Source: Lates calcarifer
Taxonomy: Eukaryota; Chordata; Actinopteri; Centropomidae
Assembly (NCBI RefSeq): GCF_001640805.2
Contig: NC_066838.1
Coordinates: 1-64,000 of the forward strand
Direction: 5' to 3'
DNA: 64,000 nucleotides
Of this stretch, positions 35,433-42,815 are shown piece after piece. Numbering within the stretch: position 1 is the first letter of the stretch; each line of letters begins with the position of its first letter. The position numbers and the translations under genes are program-made. Below the pieces are notes generated by a model. It was not told the DNA's origin and made no database searches. It saw only the letters and a list, made by a program, of their open reading frames with translations.

Positions 35433-38400
35433 CAGTTGTGCTCTGACCTGCATGCGCTCGATGGAGTCAGACAGCGAGCAGGCTCTGTTGATGAGGTAAG
35501 TGTGTTCCATGTATTCTGTGATTCTCTGAAGGAAGCTTAGAGGCTCGTTGAAGACAATAGGCATCGTGATCTTGGACAGCTCCTATGAAAAGCACAAAAC
35601 ATGAAGTATGGATTTAAGATTTCAAGCTCAACTATCAGAATATTTTGTTTAAAATCAGCTGAATTTCTTAAATGCTCTCTGTTTTTGTTCTACTGAATCT
35701 GGTCAATGCAAAATAAAAAAGACTACTGGAGTCTAAAGCAAGATAATGTAATAATATATACAAAGTTGAAACAACTGCTGGCCTGTTACTGCATCAATAA
35801 ACTTTTGACATGTACCAGGTATAAAAAATTTCATTTTGTTTTAGATATGTGTGGCGGGCCTCACTAGCATTCTCTAGCCTGGTTGTGGTCTAATATATTC
35901 TGTCACCTACACACTGTGTAAAGAAAAGTAACAATTAATCTGTGGGTCTTTACCAGTCCGATGCATTTTTTCAGGATACTCCACACACTGACAGCATTTC
36001 TGGAAAACATGGCTGCAGGTAATGATGTCCTGAAATGAAATTAAGAAAGAATCACTGGGCATGAATGAAGGGCATGCACAAAAACAGCTTCCCCAATTTC
36101 TGACACTTCGTACTTAGTATTTTCTTTAAGGATCAGATTTGACATCTCAAGATGAACTGACTGCCTAAAAGTAATTCTCAGCTACAAAACTCAACAGCTT
36201 AGTTGTTTTCACTGGCCACCCAGTTTTTCACCATCTTTAATGTTTGTTTAAGCACTAAAAGCTTCAAAAGGTCTAAGTTGTGTTAAGTTAACTCCTCGTC
36301 TCCTCCTCCTGGCGTGTCCTGAGTTGGACTCTTCCATGTCGGACTTGCGTGTTCCCTTCGCTGGCCACATTAGGGCTTCTCATCTAAGGTCTGTGTTTCG
36401 TGAGAATGTGAGAGATTACAGTATCGTCCCCCAGTTTAGGGTGAGTGACATTTGGAAATCCCGTGGAGTGTGTACTGCTCATCTAGGCCGTGTCCCTCCT
36501 ACATTACCTGGCGCTGTTGTGCCCTTGCCGATCAGCATGACAGATCAAATCAAATAAGGCTTTTGTTCTTAATGATCTATTCCTCAGGGGAAAATTGGAT
36601 TTTATGTTCTTAACCGAAACATGGCAGTGAAATATGGATTTCTCTAATTTCATTGAACTATGCCTTCCAGACTGTGCTTTTTTGACCATTCCACGGATGT
36701 CAGGACGTGGAGGTGGACTTGCTGTCATTTTTAAGTATACCCTTACCTTGTAAGTTGGTGAATGCCTCTTCTTTTAATAATAACAATAACAATAATAATA
36801 ATAATAATTCTTATCATAATTTATATAGCGCCTTTCACAAGACCCAAGGACACTTTACAAAGGCGATGTCCAAACAAAATAAGACTAAGTGCCAAGGGCC
36901 TGGTTGAATAAGTGACTTTTTAGAGCAGACTTAAAAGTGACCAACAATATAGCATGGCAAATCTCCATTGGGAGAGAGTTCCAAAGGGTGAAGGCTGCCA
37001 CACTGAGGGCTCTATCACCAAAGGACCATGTTTTGGTGCAGGGAATAGATAGAAGGCCTGAGTCAGAGCACCGCTGGTTCTGTAAAGGGATATACTGGCG
37101 GAGGAGGTCCAAAAGGTACTGTGGACCGAGGTTGTGGAGTGATTTATAGACAAGCAGGATGAGTTTGTAAATGATGCAGTACTAAACCGGAAGTCAGTGT
37201 GAGTGTGAGTGGTGAGTGAAGGTGGGGGTGATGTGCTGCCAAAGCTTAGTGCAGGTTAGTACCCTGGCAGCAGAGTTTTGCATGTACTGGAGTCTGTTGA
37301 GGGCTTTCTTGAGGACCCCAAACAGGACTCCATTACAGTATTTAATTTATTTACAGGATTTAATGTGTGACTCAAAAGACAGGGTGGAGTCAAGGATGAC
37401 GCTACAAGCCTCTGAGGAAGGAGAAATGGAGCAGCTGTCCACATGGAGGAGAAAATCTCCAACCCTCTGGAGCAGCACTGTGGGAGCCATGACCATGAGC
37501 TCAGTTTTATTGCTGTTTGAGAAGGTTAGTGGTCATCCAGGTTTTTATTTCGAGGATGCAGCTGACGAGGGACTGTGGAGGGAGCTGAGTGGATGGTGAT
37601 GTACTGGGGTACAACTGGTTGTCGTCTGCATAGCAGTGGAACTGCAGACCGTGGCAGCGGATGATTTTACCAAGGGGGAGCATATAGAAAGTGAAGAGAA
37701 GGGGACCAAGGACAGAGCCATCAATGGTGATAAACTGTTGCCGGCTGGATAGGTAGGACTGAAACCAGGAGAGCTGTACCAGTGAGGCCAAGGTGTGTGG
37801 AGAAGCGATTGAGGAGGATGGTGTGGGAAACTGTGTCAAATGCAGCAGAAAGGTCCAAGAGTACTAGGATGCTGATGTGGCCAGAATCAGCAGTGAAAAG
37901 AAGATCATTTGTGATCTTCACTAAGGCAGTCTCTGTGTTGTGATGGGCCCTAAAGCCAGATTGAAGGGGCTCATAGAACTCATGGTCAGACATTTATTGT
38001 TGTAGTTGAGTGGAAACTGCTCTTTCCAGGATTTTGCTCAGGAAAGGGAGGTTGGAGATCAGCTGGTAGTTGCTGATATTGTCAGACCAGGCTTCTTAAA
38101 GATAGGAGTGACTAAGGCGGTTTTGAGAATGGCTGGTACTGTCCCAGTTTGGAGTGAAGTATTAATAATGTCTGTCATCAAAGGGCAGAGGGTGGGAAAG
38201 CAGGCTTTCACTTTTAACTCTTTTAACTCTTTTGAAGTGCAGATGATGAAGACTGGTCGGATCAATCTTCTCTATTTTAATTTACAAACCACCAGGATCA
38301 GCAGGCAATTTTTTATTTGACTTTTGTGACTATCATCAACTATTAAGCTGGAAAGAATTTTACTGCATGGAGATTTCAAACTTCACATCGATGATGATTC

Positions 38401-41400
38401 ATGCACTGTTGCCTTTGACTTTCTTAATCTGATAGAATCCTTCAACTTTACTCAACATGTGTCTGGACCAATCCATGATGTCTGATTCTCATGTCAAGTC
38501 CCTGACCCGATCTTGTTTCTTCAATTTACGAAATACTGCTAAACTCAGGACTGTTGTCTCAAAAAGTAAGAGATGCTCGCCCATGCCTTCATCTCAAATC
38601 CACATTTGGTTTATTGTAATGCAGTGTTTTCTTGTCTGAACAAAAAGTCAATTAATCGCCTCCAACCTGTACAAAACACTGCTGTGAGGCTTCTAACTCG
38701 CGACCACAAATCATCCAACATCACCCCACCTTTAAAGCGTTTGCAGTGGCTTCCTGTCAAGTTTAGATTTCATTTTAAAATTTTGGTTTTCACTTTTATG
38801 GCCTTATGGGGTGAGGCGCAGAATTACATGCCTTCCAAATTTTAGCTCCTAAGCTGTGGAACAACCTGCCACCCACACCTCGTACTGTTGACTTGGTGGC
38901 ATCTTTTAAAAGGCAGCTAAAAATATATTTGTTGAATTTGAGTAGTGCCTTGTGTGTATGTTTGTTATGTTTGCCTATTTATGTCTCCTTTTATGTTTTT
39001 ATGGTGTGGTTTTTAAATGTTTCTACTGTAAAGTACTTTGTGACTGCTCTGTCTTGAAAAGTGCTATACAAATAAACTTTACTTACTTAATAAAAGACCT
39101 TAAGTCTTTGGCATCCAAACATATTTCCACAGATGAGAGTGATATAGAAACACAGACACAGAGAGAGAAGAAGGCCATTCTGTTCTCTCATGCCTGCTGT
39201 CAGCTCAGTCATGTGGATGAGTATAAGCAGTATCTCATCTAACAAACTGGCTAGAGGGAAAACCAAGGTTGCAGATAAACTGAGCATGTGGTCTATCTGG
39301 TCTGTTAGCCAGGCAAGAGTCCCTCATTGTCAGTCATGAAAAAGGCTCCTACTTTTTACTCTCTCACACACACTTTTAAAAAGAGATGTTAATATTTCAC
39401 ATCTAGAGCAAGTCACACCAGTCTTAAAGCTTGTGAATTAATATCCTAATATTTCTTGCTGAAATTCACTCCTACTCTCTGAGAACCCAACCATTTTTGC
39501 ATAGTGTGCCAGGGTGGGCTTGCAACCATGTTATTTTTCATGGTAAAATGGCAGCGTGCATTTCAGTTATGTGACTTTCTAAAAACAAGATCAAATACAG
39601 AGCTATTAATGAAATGGCATTGAATCCTTGCCAGTAAAAGTTGTGGCCCTGCCCACAAGACATAATGCAGTTACAAACATAGAAGTACACACACTGCAAA
39701 TGGAATGTGGAGCAGGAATGCAGAAGTACCTGTGTTTCTTGATGCCATTCTCCTGAGGCACTGATCCATTGTTCTTTTGACTGCTGCTGTCAAACACCAG
39801 TGCATCTTTGAAACTGGCCTCTGACACCCCTTCATACGACTCGTCTGAATCGAGGCCTATGGGAAACAAAATGTGATATCAGGTTATAGTTCCATTAGAT
39901 CTCACAACAGCCAATGATCTGTGCAGTAATACCTGTTTATTTGTCAGTGTGTTGAACAGCTAAGAGATGAAGGGAGTAATGTTAAAAACTAGTACTCTAA
40001 TGAAAGAGATATAAGGGGCTCTATGATTTTGCTGGCGGTTGTTTTTGGGTCAAATATTAGTGTTCTGTTTGTGACATGTGACAGTCATAGACAATGTTAT
40101 AAATTTGCATACCATTTTGCATCAGGATCTTCTTGCCTGGGTTTGACTAGCAAATTTTATTGATTGCCTGAAACTGTATACACTAACCAACCTCTTCACT
40201 GACACAGCAGCAGGTGTCTTTAAAAACTCAATTAACTTTTAAATTTATGGTTATGATTCTGGGTTGAATAATGGTAAAATGCATGAAAATGATCATGGTG
40301 CAACCAAATAAACCATGGTATCTCGTTTAAATATTTGCAACAGCTGGAATAAAATGCGGTTAATATAAAAAATAAAATACACTGTATACCTACAAATGGG
40401 TGGTAGTGAGAAAGTGGCAAGTGAGCACTTAGTGCTGCAGGGTGGGGCTTTGGTGAACTCAAGGTGGGGCCTTAACAGCAGCTTAAAATAGACTAAATGG
40501 CTCATTATCATTCAGCAAACACATTCTCAGCTGTCAGTATGACGTCAAAGGGTACCAGGTATGTGTTCTTACCATATCGGGTGAGTCATAAAAGATATTT
40601 CTGTTACACTCATCAATATCTATTGCTACAAGTATAGCTTACTAGTATAACATTTGATTTGATTTTACTTCATCCCACCTAACTGTTTTGGAGGATTGGC
40701 GATTGTTATTAGTGAAACTGTCAAACTGATAGTGATGAGAAAGGTTGCTCAGGCAAGTTGGATGCCACTTGATGATGATCACAGCTAACCCTGTGCACGT
40801 CTACTAATGAATATAACATTTGTCATGGTCTGTATCTGATTAGTAAGACGTTCATAACAATAACACAGAGATAGGTGGACAGACACACAAGGACATACAC
40901 ACACACACACACACACACACTTTGACTCATTTATTCATATTTACATGGACACAACAGCCAGCAAAAGACATAATTATAGTAACACAACAATGACTGCATA
41001 TCAGCATCAATATCACACAAGGACACAACTGACTGTAAAGGAACAACAATAATGTTGCTAATTATTGTTGTGACAGCCCCACCCTGCTTTGCTGTGCCCT
41101 GTATACACAACCTTTTAAATGGACTGAGGCTGGTAACTGCAGGGTTTCTGTTACAGTAAAATGTTCATCACATCACCAAACTAACTTCTTTATATGCTCT
41201 TATTTCTCAACTGTAATATTAGCTGCATGACACCACACAGGTGTTGACATGGAAGACTATTTATCTAATCCCTCCAGAAATCTGATACCACATAAAATAA
41301 AATCATAAATAAAGCAAAAGACGGGGGGAATTCGTTTAACTCCCATTCCACTCTCTCAATATGATGGCAAAACAGGCCATCTGATTTGGAACAGTGCCAC

Positions 41401-42175
41401 GCACTCCTGATGAGAGAATAAGATCCTCATAAACATCACCATTCAATAGGGCTGTCACTTTTTCAAAAAAATCAAGACTGAACAAATTTGAAATAACCTG
41501 CAATTTTATTCCAACTACTTCTAACAGTTTGTTGCAGTTCAAATCAGAACTTTTCACCCAAATTGGAACAAATGCTCAAATTTTGGATTAAAAGGTGACA
41601 GCCCTAATACCCAATAAAATTACATTTCACAAATCTGTCAAGAATTCTCCTTATGGACAGAAGCTATAAAATAAATATTTAGGTAGACACCAACATCAAC
41701 AGTTGTATTAAAATCCAGAGAACTCCAAGAACTGGGTACCTGGCATCATGTGGGCTATTTCGTCTACAAACAGCATTGCTGATTTTAGAATGGCAATAAT
41801 GAGTTGAATTGTAAACTATTCTGATTAAGGTTTCTTCATTCCAGCTTCTGCTGCTTTACAGTAATTTTTAATATCTTTTATATTTTGGACCGGATACACT
41901 CAGATAAAACAGAATCTGCTGACATTCATTTTAAAGCTCTTAGGTTTGGTTGGGCTTGGCTGTCATGGACATGTTGCACTGTTTTCTAGTTTTATAGTCC
42001 AAATTACTGACAGGAATAACACATAGTGAAAATAATCATCTCTGACATGAATTGCATAGAAAAATCTGTCATAAAAATTAACAAAACTGCAATTTCCAGA
42101 ACACAAACACACACACTCTCCCACTGAGCACCCACCTGTGACGGCATCGAAGAACTCATCCTCATTGCTCATCTT
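19401..42175 (-). CDS. osbpl1a: Oxysterol-binding protein-related protein 1 (ORP1), 3' half, 13 exons
   Basis: Thirteen exons (42175-42136, 39856-39730, 36029-35954, 35582-35448, 34984-34887, 34722-34540, 34174-34067, 27534-27445, 27145-27025, 26566-26441, 25314-25191, 24796-24706, 19503-19401) join in phase at GT-AG introns into 473 codons plus stop. Visible residues 5-13 (EDEFFDAVT) form an FFAT-like VAP-binding motif. Residues about 57-473 are a complete OSBP-related domain with the family fingerprint EQVSHHPP at 169-176. By family knowledge, ORP1 binds sterol and PI4P at ER-endosome contacts. ORP1 is preferred over ORP2 because of the DSDES...SEASFKD linker and the [13 protein letters not shown] segment, which match my memory of OSBPL1A. 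Ankyrin and PH exons of the long form are not in view. The ATG in the first exon could instead start a short isoform. Confidence 0.92.
19655..19765 (+). repeat. 5' end of a high-copy unclassified teleost repeat
   Basis: The segment GAGCCCGAGCAACGAGTTGC...GATCCTATTGTTTTCG followed by T-rich sequence resembles, from memory, the start of a very abundant percomorph repeat. It contains a short imperfect duplication (CAACGAGTTGCA and CAACGAAGTTGCA). Pieces that look like other parts of the same family occur near 55.7-56.2 kb and 58.56-58.68 kb. Confidence 0.5.
19914..21757 (+). other. Intronic sequence with no recognised gene; AT-rich tracts
   Basis: This lies in the last osbpl1a intron. A frame of 140 codons (19,914-20,336) is serine/proline/alanine-rich and lacks a recognisable domain, so I do not call it a gene. 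There is a poly-A run at 20,538-20,551, and very AT-rich DNA at 20,575-20,625 and 20,780-20,875 (mixed TA and TTAA repeats). Confidence 0.5.
21933..22222 (+). mobile_element. tRNA-derived SINE
   Basis: Begins with a degraded tRNA-like head (TTGGCACAGGAGGTAGAGCG, an A-box-like start). It ends with the tail GCGCTTTATAAGTACAGTCC followed by ATTTACCATT. The same tail occurs near 47,660-47,697 and 62,200-62,235, so all three belong to one family. The B box is poorer here than in the 62-kb copy. Confidence 0.75.
22379..22560 (+). mobile_element. Terminal fragment of a hAT-like DNA element
   Basis: Begins GGGATCGACCGGTTATCGGC and continues with GGCCGATTATCGGCGCC. From memory this matches the end of a common fish non-autonomous DNA transposon. 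It sits inside the GCATTCC minisatellite. I find no matching opposite end, so it is probably truncated. Confidence 0.5.
22931..23590 (+). repeat. Diverged direct duplication, about 520 bp spacing
   Basis: CAGGTACAGTACACCTTAC followed by TTTTGGGGGGAGGTTC (from 22,946) recurs in diverged form as CAGGTATGGTTTACCTTAAT and TTTTGGGGGGTAGTTTC (from 23,469). Similarity appears to continue on both sides, including ATTTAG upstream and CTTCTGTGC / CTCCTGTGC downstream. Whether these are old LTR ends or a tandem duplication cannot be told by eye. Confidence 0.45.
23685..24037 (-). mobile_element. tRNA-headed SINE with RTE-like tail
   Basis: On the minus strand the element starts GGTGGTGCAGTGGTTAGCAC (A-box-like) and has GTCCTGAATTCGAGCCC as a B-box-like block. 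It continues with the well-known GGGTTCTCTCCAGGTACTCTG and CTTCCTCCCACAGTCCAAAG segments. This architecture is common in teleosts. The 109-codon frame across it is not a gene. Confidence 0.8.
24056..24450. repeat. Probable remnant of a common percomorph interspersed repeat
   Basis: The portion ATGTTTCCACTCTTTATGC followed by AAGCTAACTGGCAGCTG (about 24,350-24,392) resembles a frequent fish repeat. A 130-codon minus-strand frame crosses it, but it lacks a recognisable domain and sits in an osbpl1a intron. Confidence 0.4.
24706..24796 (-). CDS. osbpl1a: osbpl1a exon, basic C-terminal helix
   Basis: Encodes a charged helix with [19 protein letters not shown] followed by EEEWST. Acceptor GTGCAG, donor GTAGGA. 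Such a helix is the usual penultimate segment in ORP1/ORP2. Confidence 0.96.
25191..25314 (-). CDS. osbpl1a: osbpl1a exon, C-terminal part of OSBP domain
   Basis: Encodes [20 protein letters not shown] and ends at [12 protein letters not shown]. The RPDIR element is typical of ORPs. Acceptor CCCCAG, donor GTAATG. The split aspartate codon links it to the next exon. Confidence 0.96.
25395..26150 (+). mobile_element. Rex1/Babar-like LINE, 3' fragment
   Basis: Encodes part of a reverse transcriptase: [13 protein letters not shown], the catalytic [12 protein letters not shown] block (about 25,500-25,535), then [17 protein letters not shown]. Coding breaks off near 25,835. The 3' end is CCCAAAGGGATCAATAAAG near 26,117-26,135, as expected for this clade. 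It is 5'-truncated and lies in an osbpl1a intron opposite in orientation to the gene. Confidence 0.8.
26441..26566 (-). CDS. osbpl1a: osbpl1a exon, acidic loop and LLWRI motif
   Basis: Forty-two codons: an acidic loop ([16 protein letters not shown]), then the [13 protein letters not shown] strand. Acceptor TTCCAG, donor GTATAA. The donor is weaker than the others, but the reading frame and family match support it. Confidence 0.93.
27025..27145 (-). CDS. osbpl1a: osbpl1a exon, lysine-rich segment
   Basis: Starts with the split codon of [17 protein letters not shown] and ends in a basic stretch rich in KK and HK pairs. Acceptor GTCCAG, donor GTGAGA, phase 0 at its end. Confidence 0.95.
27445..27534 (-). 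CDS. osbpl1a: osbpl1a exon, OSBP domain
   Basis: The exon encodes [20 protein letters not shown] and then KVEGYIQDK. It lies downstream of the largest visible intron. Acceptor CTGTAG, donor GTCAGA. Confidence 0.96.
27820..28465 (+). mobile_element. L2-like LINE fragment (reverse transcriptase, 5' part)
   Basis: Encodes diverged RT blocks: [10 protein letters not shown], the [10 protein letters not shown] block, [20 protein letters not shown] and [11 protein letters not shown]. Stops and frameshifts are present. It ends abruptly at 28,465, where sequence of a different element starts. The rest of this RT does not resume on the other side. Confidence 0.85.
28466..30722 (+). mobile_element. Ty3/gypsy LTR retrotransposon fragment, no gag or integrase
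   Basis: Starts TGTTACGGTCACC, which fits an LTR start. A protease-like segment ([11 protein letters not shown] at about 28,890-28,925) is followed by an RT with [19 protein letters not shown] and catalytic YLDDILIF (about 29,845-29,865), then the connection [16 protein letters not shown] and an RNase H region with [12 protein letters not shown] stop at about 29,696 interrupts RT before the 231-codon frame at 29,705-30,400, and another break separates RNase H. No gag-like frame precedes the protease and no integrase follows; sequence changes to a LINE near 30,722. It lies in an osbpl1a intron. Confidence 0.85.
30723..33832 (+). mobile_element. L2-like LINE, internally deleted
   Basis: The start reads [19 protein letters not shown] in one frame. 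The endonuclease start [11 protein letters not shown] and [11 protein letters not shown] follow (31,040-31,150). A 159-codon frame (31,738-32,217) covers the region before RT. At about 32,165-32,190 the sequence jumps straight to [18 protein letters not shown], so the RT N-terminus is missing. RT then continues through [30 protein letters not shown] and GVIFDQD to the C-terminal domain (32,787-33,119). The 3' end has GCGCTATATAAATATATTG near 33,800. Several stops interrupt it, so it is dead. Confidence 0.9.
34067..34174 (-). CDS. osbpl1a: osbpl1a exon, OSBP domain
   Basis: The exon encodes [20 protein letters not shown] and continues through [15 protein letters not shown]. Acceptor CCCCAG, donor GTATGT. 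The split serine codon joins the exon across the 6.5-kb repeat-filled intron. Confidence 0.96.
34395..34445. repeat. TA microsatellite with an 18-bp non-repeat core
   Basis: TA repeats flank AGGCGGAGAAATGTGAAT at 34,408-34,425. The same 18 bases occur in the gypsy RT at 29,943-29,960. The microsatellite lies in a short osbpl1a intron. Confidence 0.9.
34540..34722 (-). CDS. osbpl1a: osbpl1a exon carrying the EQVSHHPP fingerprint
   Basis: The largest exon seen (183 bp). It encodes [20 protein letters not shown] and, further on, [28 protein letters not shown] is the ORP family fingerprint, and its paired histidines contact the PI4P headgroup in known structures. Acceptor ATACAG, donor GTGAGT. 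Confidence 0.97.
34788..34840. repeat. (CT)n microsatellite
   Basis: An uninterrupted dinucleotide run of about 53 bp in the osbpl1a intron between exons at 34,722 and 34,887. Frames of R/E repeats on the minus strand are this run. Confidence 0.97.
34887..34984 (-). CDS. osbpl1a: osbpl1a exon, OSBP domain core
   Basis: The exon encodes [20 protein letters not shown] and then [10 protein letters not shown], a core signature of the sterol-binding fold. Acceptor CTTCAG, donor GTGCAC. The final arginine codon is split with the next exon. Confidence 0.96.
35003..35097 (-). mobile_element. LINE 3' tail fragment, antisense
   Basis: TTTTATCTATATAGCGCCAA and downstream GTACTCTTTAAACAGA match the reversed 3' end of L2-like elements (compare 33,780-33,832). 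Only about 95 bp remain. Confidence 0.6.
35404..35433. repeat. (TG)n microsatellite next to an osbpl1a exon
   Basis: About 29 bp of TG, ending 15 bp downstream (in gene sense) of the donor of the 35,448-35,582 exon. Read on the minus strand it is a CA run close to a GTCAGA donor. Confidence 0.95.
35448..35582 (-). CDS. osbpl1a: osbpl1a exon, OSBP domain
   Basis: Exactly 45 codons, beginning [20 protein letters not shown] and ending IERMQ. This segment is strongly conserved in ORPs. Acceptor TTTCATAG, donor GTCAGA. Confidence 0.95.
35954..36029 (-). CDS. osbpl1a: osbpl1a exon, start of OSBP-related domain
   Basis: Seventy-six bases encode [11 protein letters not shown] followed by [11 protein letters not shown], the lid and N-terminal segment of the domain. 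Acceptor TTTCAG, donor GTAAAG. The exon ends in phase 0 before ELSK in the next exon. Confidence 0.93.
36290..36775 (+). mobile_element. LINE, 5' part (endonuclease), split by an inserted L2
   Basis: The sequence encodes endonuclease-like blocks: [20 protein letters not shown] followed by ETW, and [13 protein letters not shown] near 36,690-36,735, with stops. The element resumes near 38,290. Its continuation ([11 protein letters not shown]) is the next part of the same domain, so the interval between is an insertion. Confidence 0.75.
36776..38270 (-). mobile_element. L2-like LINE inserted antisense
   Basis: Read on the minus strand, RT blocks appear in order: [79 protein letters not shown] and [11 protein letters not shown], then a C-terminal part. 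The 3' end is AGGCGCTATATAAATTATG followed by a TTA/TTG trinucleotide tail (36,775-36,845 on the plus strand). It is truncated at its 5' end near 38,270, which is typical of incomplete reverse transcription. Confidence 0.85.
38290..39085 (+). mobile_element. LINE, 3' part, continuation after the antisense insertion
   Basis: Continues the endonuclease ([12 protein letters not shown] near 38,365-38,400). It then jumps at about 38,465 to the RT C-terminal region ([16 protein letters not shown], then [20 protein letters not shown]), so most of RT is deleted. The 3' end is GTGCTATACAAATAAACTTT with TTACTTACTTA at about 39,060-39,088. Confidence 0.8.
39089..39729. other. Intronic sequence, nothing recognised
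   Basis: Ordinary AT-rich osbpl1a intron sequence. I see no exon or clear repeat here. Confidence 0.5.
39730..39856 (-). CDS. osbpl1a: osbpl1a exon, linker before the OSBP domain
   Basis: The exon encodes a serine- and acid-rich linker containing [16 protein letters not shown] and QENGIKKHR. Acceptor CCCATAG, donor GTACTT, codon split after two bases (R). The QENGIKKHR end is typical of the ORP1/ORP2 group just before the lipid-binding domain. Confidence 0.93.
39857..41446. other. Intronic sequence with an (AC)n microsatellite
   Basis: No exon recognised between the exons at 39,856 and 42,136. An AC run of about 24 bp lies at 40,897-40,920. Minus-strand frames of about 70 codons here show no conserved domain. 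Confidence 0.5.
41447..41606. mobile_element. hAT-type MITE, 160 bp
   Basis: Terminal inverted repeats are TAGGGCTGTCACTTTTT on the left and, on the other strand from the right end, TAGGGCTGTCACCTTTTA. The interior is AT-rich with no coding capacity. The flanking 8 bp do not match, so the insertion is old or one flank was altered. It lies in an osbpl1a intron. Confidence 0.75.
42136..42175 (-). CDS. osbpl1a: osbpl1a exon with FFAT-like motif (first visible exon)
   Basis: Forty bases encode [14 protein letters not shown], with the last codon split. The acceptor ends in TGTAG and the donor is GTGGGT. The acidic lead-in and EFFDA core fit an FFAT motif, which binds VAP proteins on the ER. The seventh core position is T rather than the acidic residue of the classic motif. 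The codon just upstream of AAG is an in-frame TAG, so the exon is entered by splicing or translation starts at this ATG, which has A at -3. Confidence 0.8.
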
Positions 42176-42690
42176 CTACAGTCAAAGCCAACCAGACGTT
42201 TAAGGAAAGATGTTCAACTTCTAGCACATGTTCCTTTTAATGGCGGCCCCTCACAGTTCCTATGGAGAGGAGACCTGTTGATCAAAGTCCCTCTGGAGTG
42301 TCAAGATGGCAGCAGCACAAGATTTGGTCAATGTCCAGGGAATGTCCCACACAATCTGATGCTGGTTATGTTGGACAGTGTGACCGCAGAAGAATGGCAC
42401 CAGGGGAATATCAGTCAGGGCAACTCAGCTGCCTAGTTAATAGAGAGCTGACTGGCTTTGTTGAGTGAAGTAAATTAGTGACCTGTAGAAAAAATAAAGC
42501 ATGTACATCATGAGTTGTAATTTCCTCTACCTTAAAGAAAATTAATGAAGAATGATGTTTTCACCAAAGTGTTTATAACAGGCAAAGTCGGGATTAAAAA
42601 TAAATCTAACTCTAGACTAAGACCTGCAGAAAACATCAGTCTCGTCTGGGTGTAAGGGTGGACATATAGCCTTAAAATATTTTGAGGTAA
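42176..42690. other. Upstream of first visible osbpl1a exon; no exon recognised
   Basis: The minus strand leads into the acceptor TTGACTGTAG. This could be intron or, if a short isoform starts here, promoter and 5' leader. I see no TATA box at a convincing distance. Confidence 0.4.
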
Positions 42691-42815
42691 TTCGCGGTTA
42701 CGATATTCAATAAGATTTTTCAGAACTGAAGAAGCCTTTCGGATGAGAGGTGAAACGTCTTCAAGAAACCTAAAAGAAGTCCAGTTGCCTTCAACTTCAG
42801 CACTTAAGACCACCC
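42690..42815 (+). repeat. Interspersed repeat with GATGAGAGGTGAAACG motif
   Basis: CAGAACTGAAGAAGCC, then TTTCGGATGAGAGGTGAAAC and GTCTTCAAGAAACC, is a sequence I remember from many fish genomes. It can fold with GAAGA/TCTTC outside CCTTTC/GAGAGG. The element class is uncertain; a Penelope-like origin is possible. A 95-codon minus-strand frame crosses it and is not a host exon. Confidence 0.5.
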
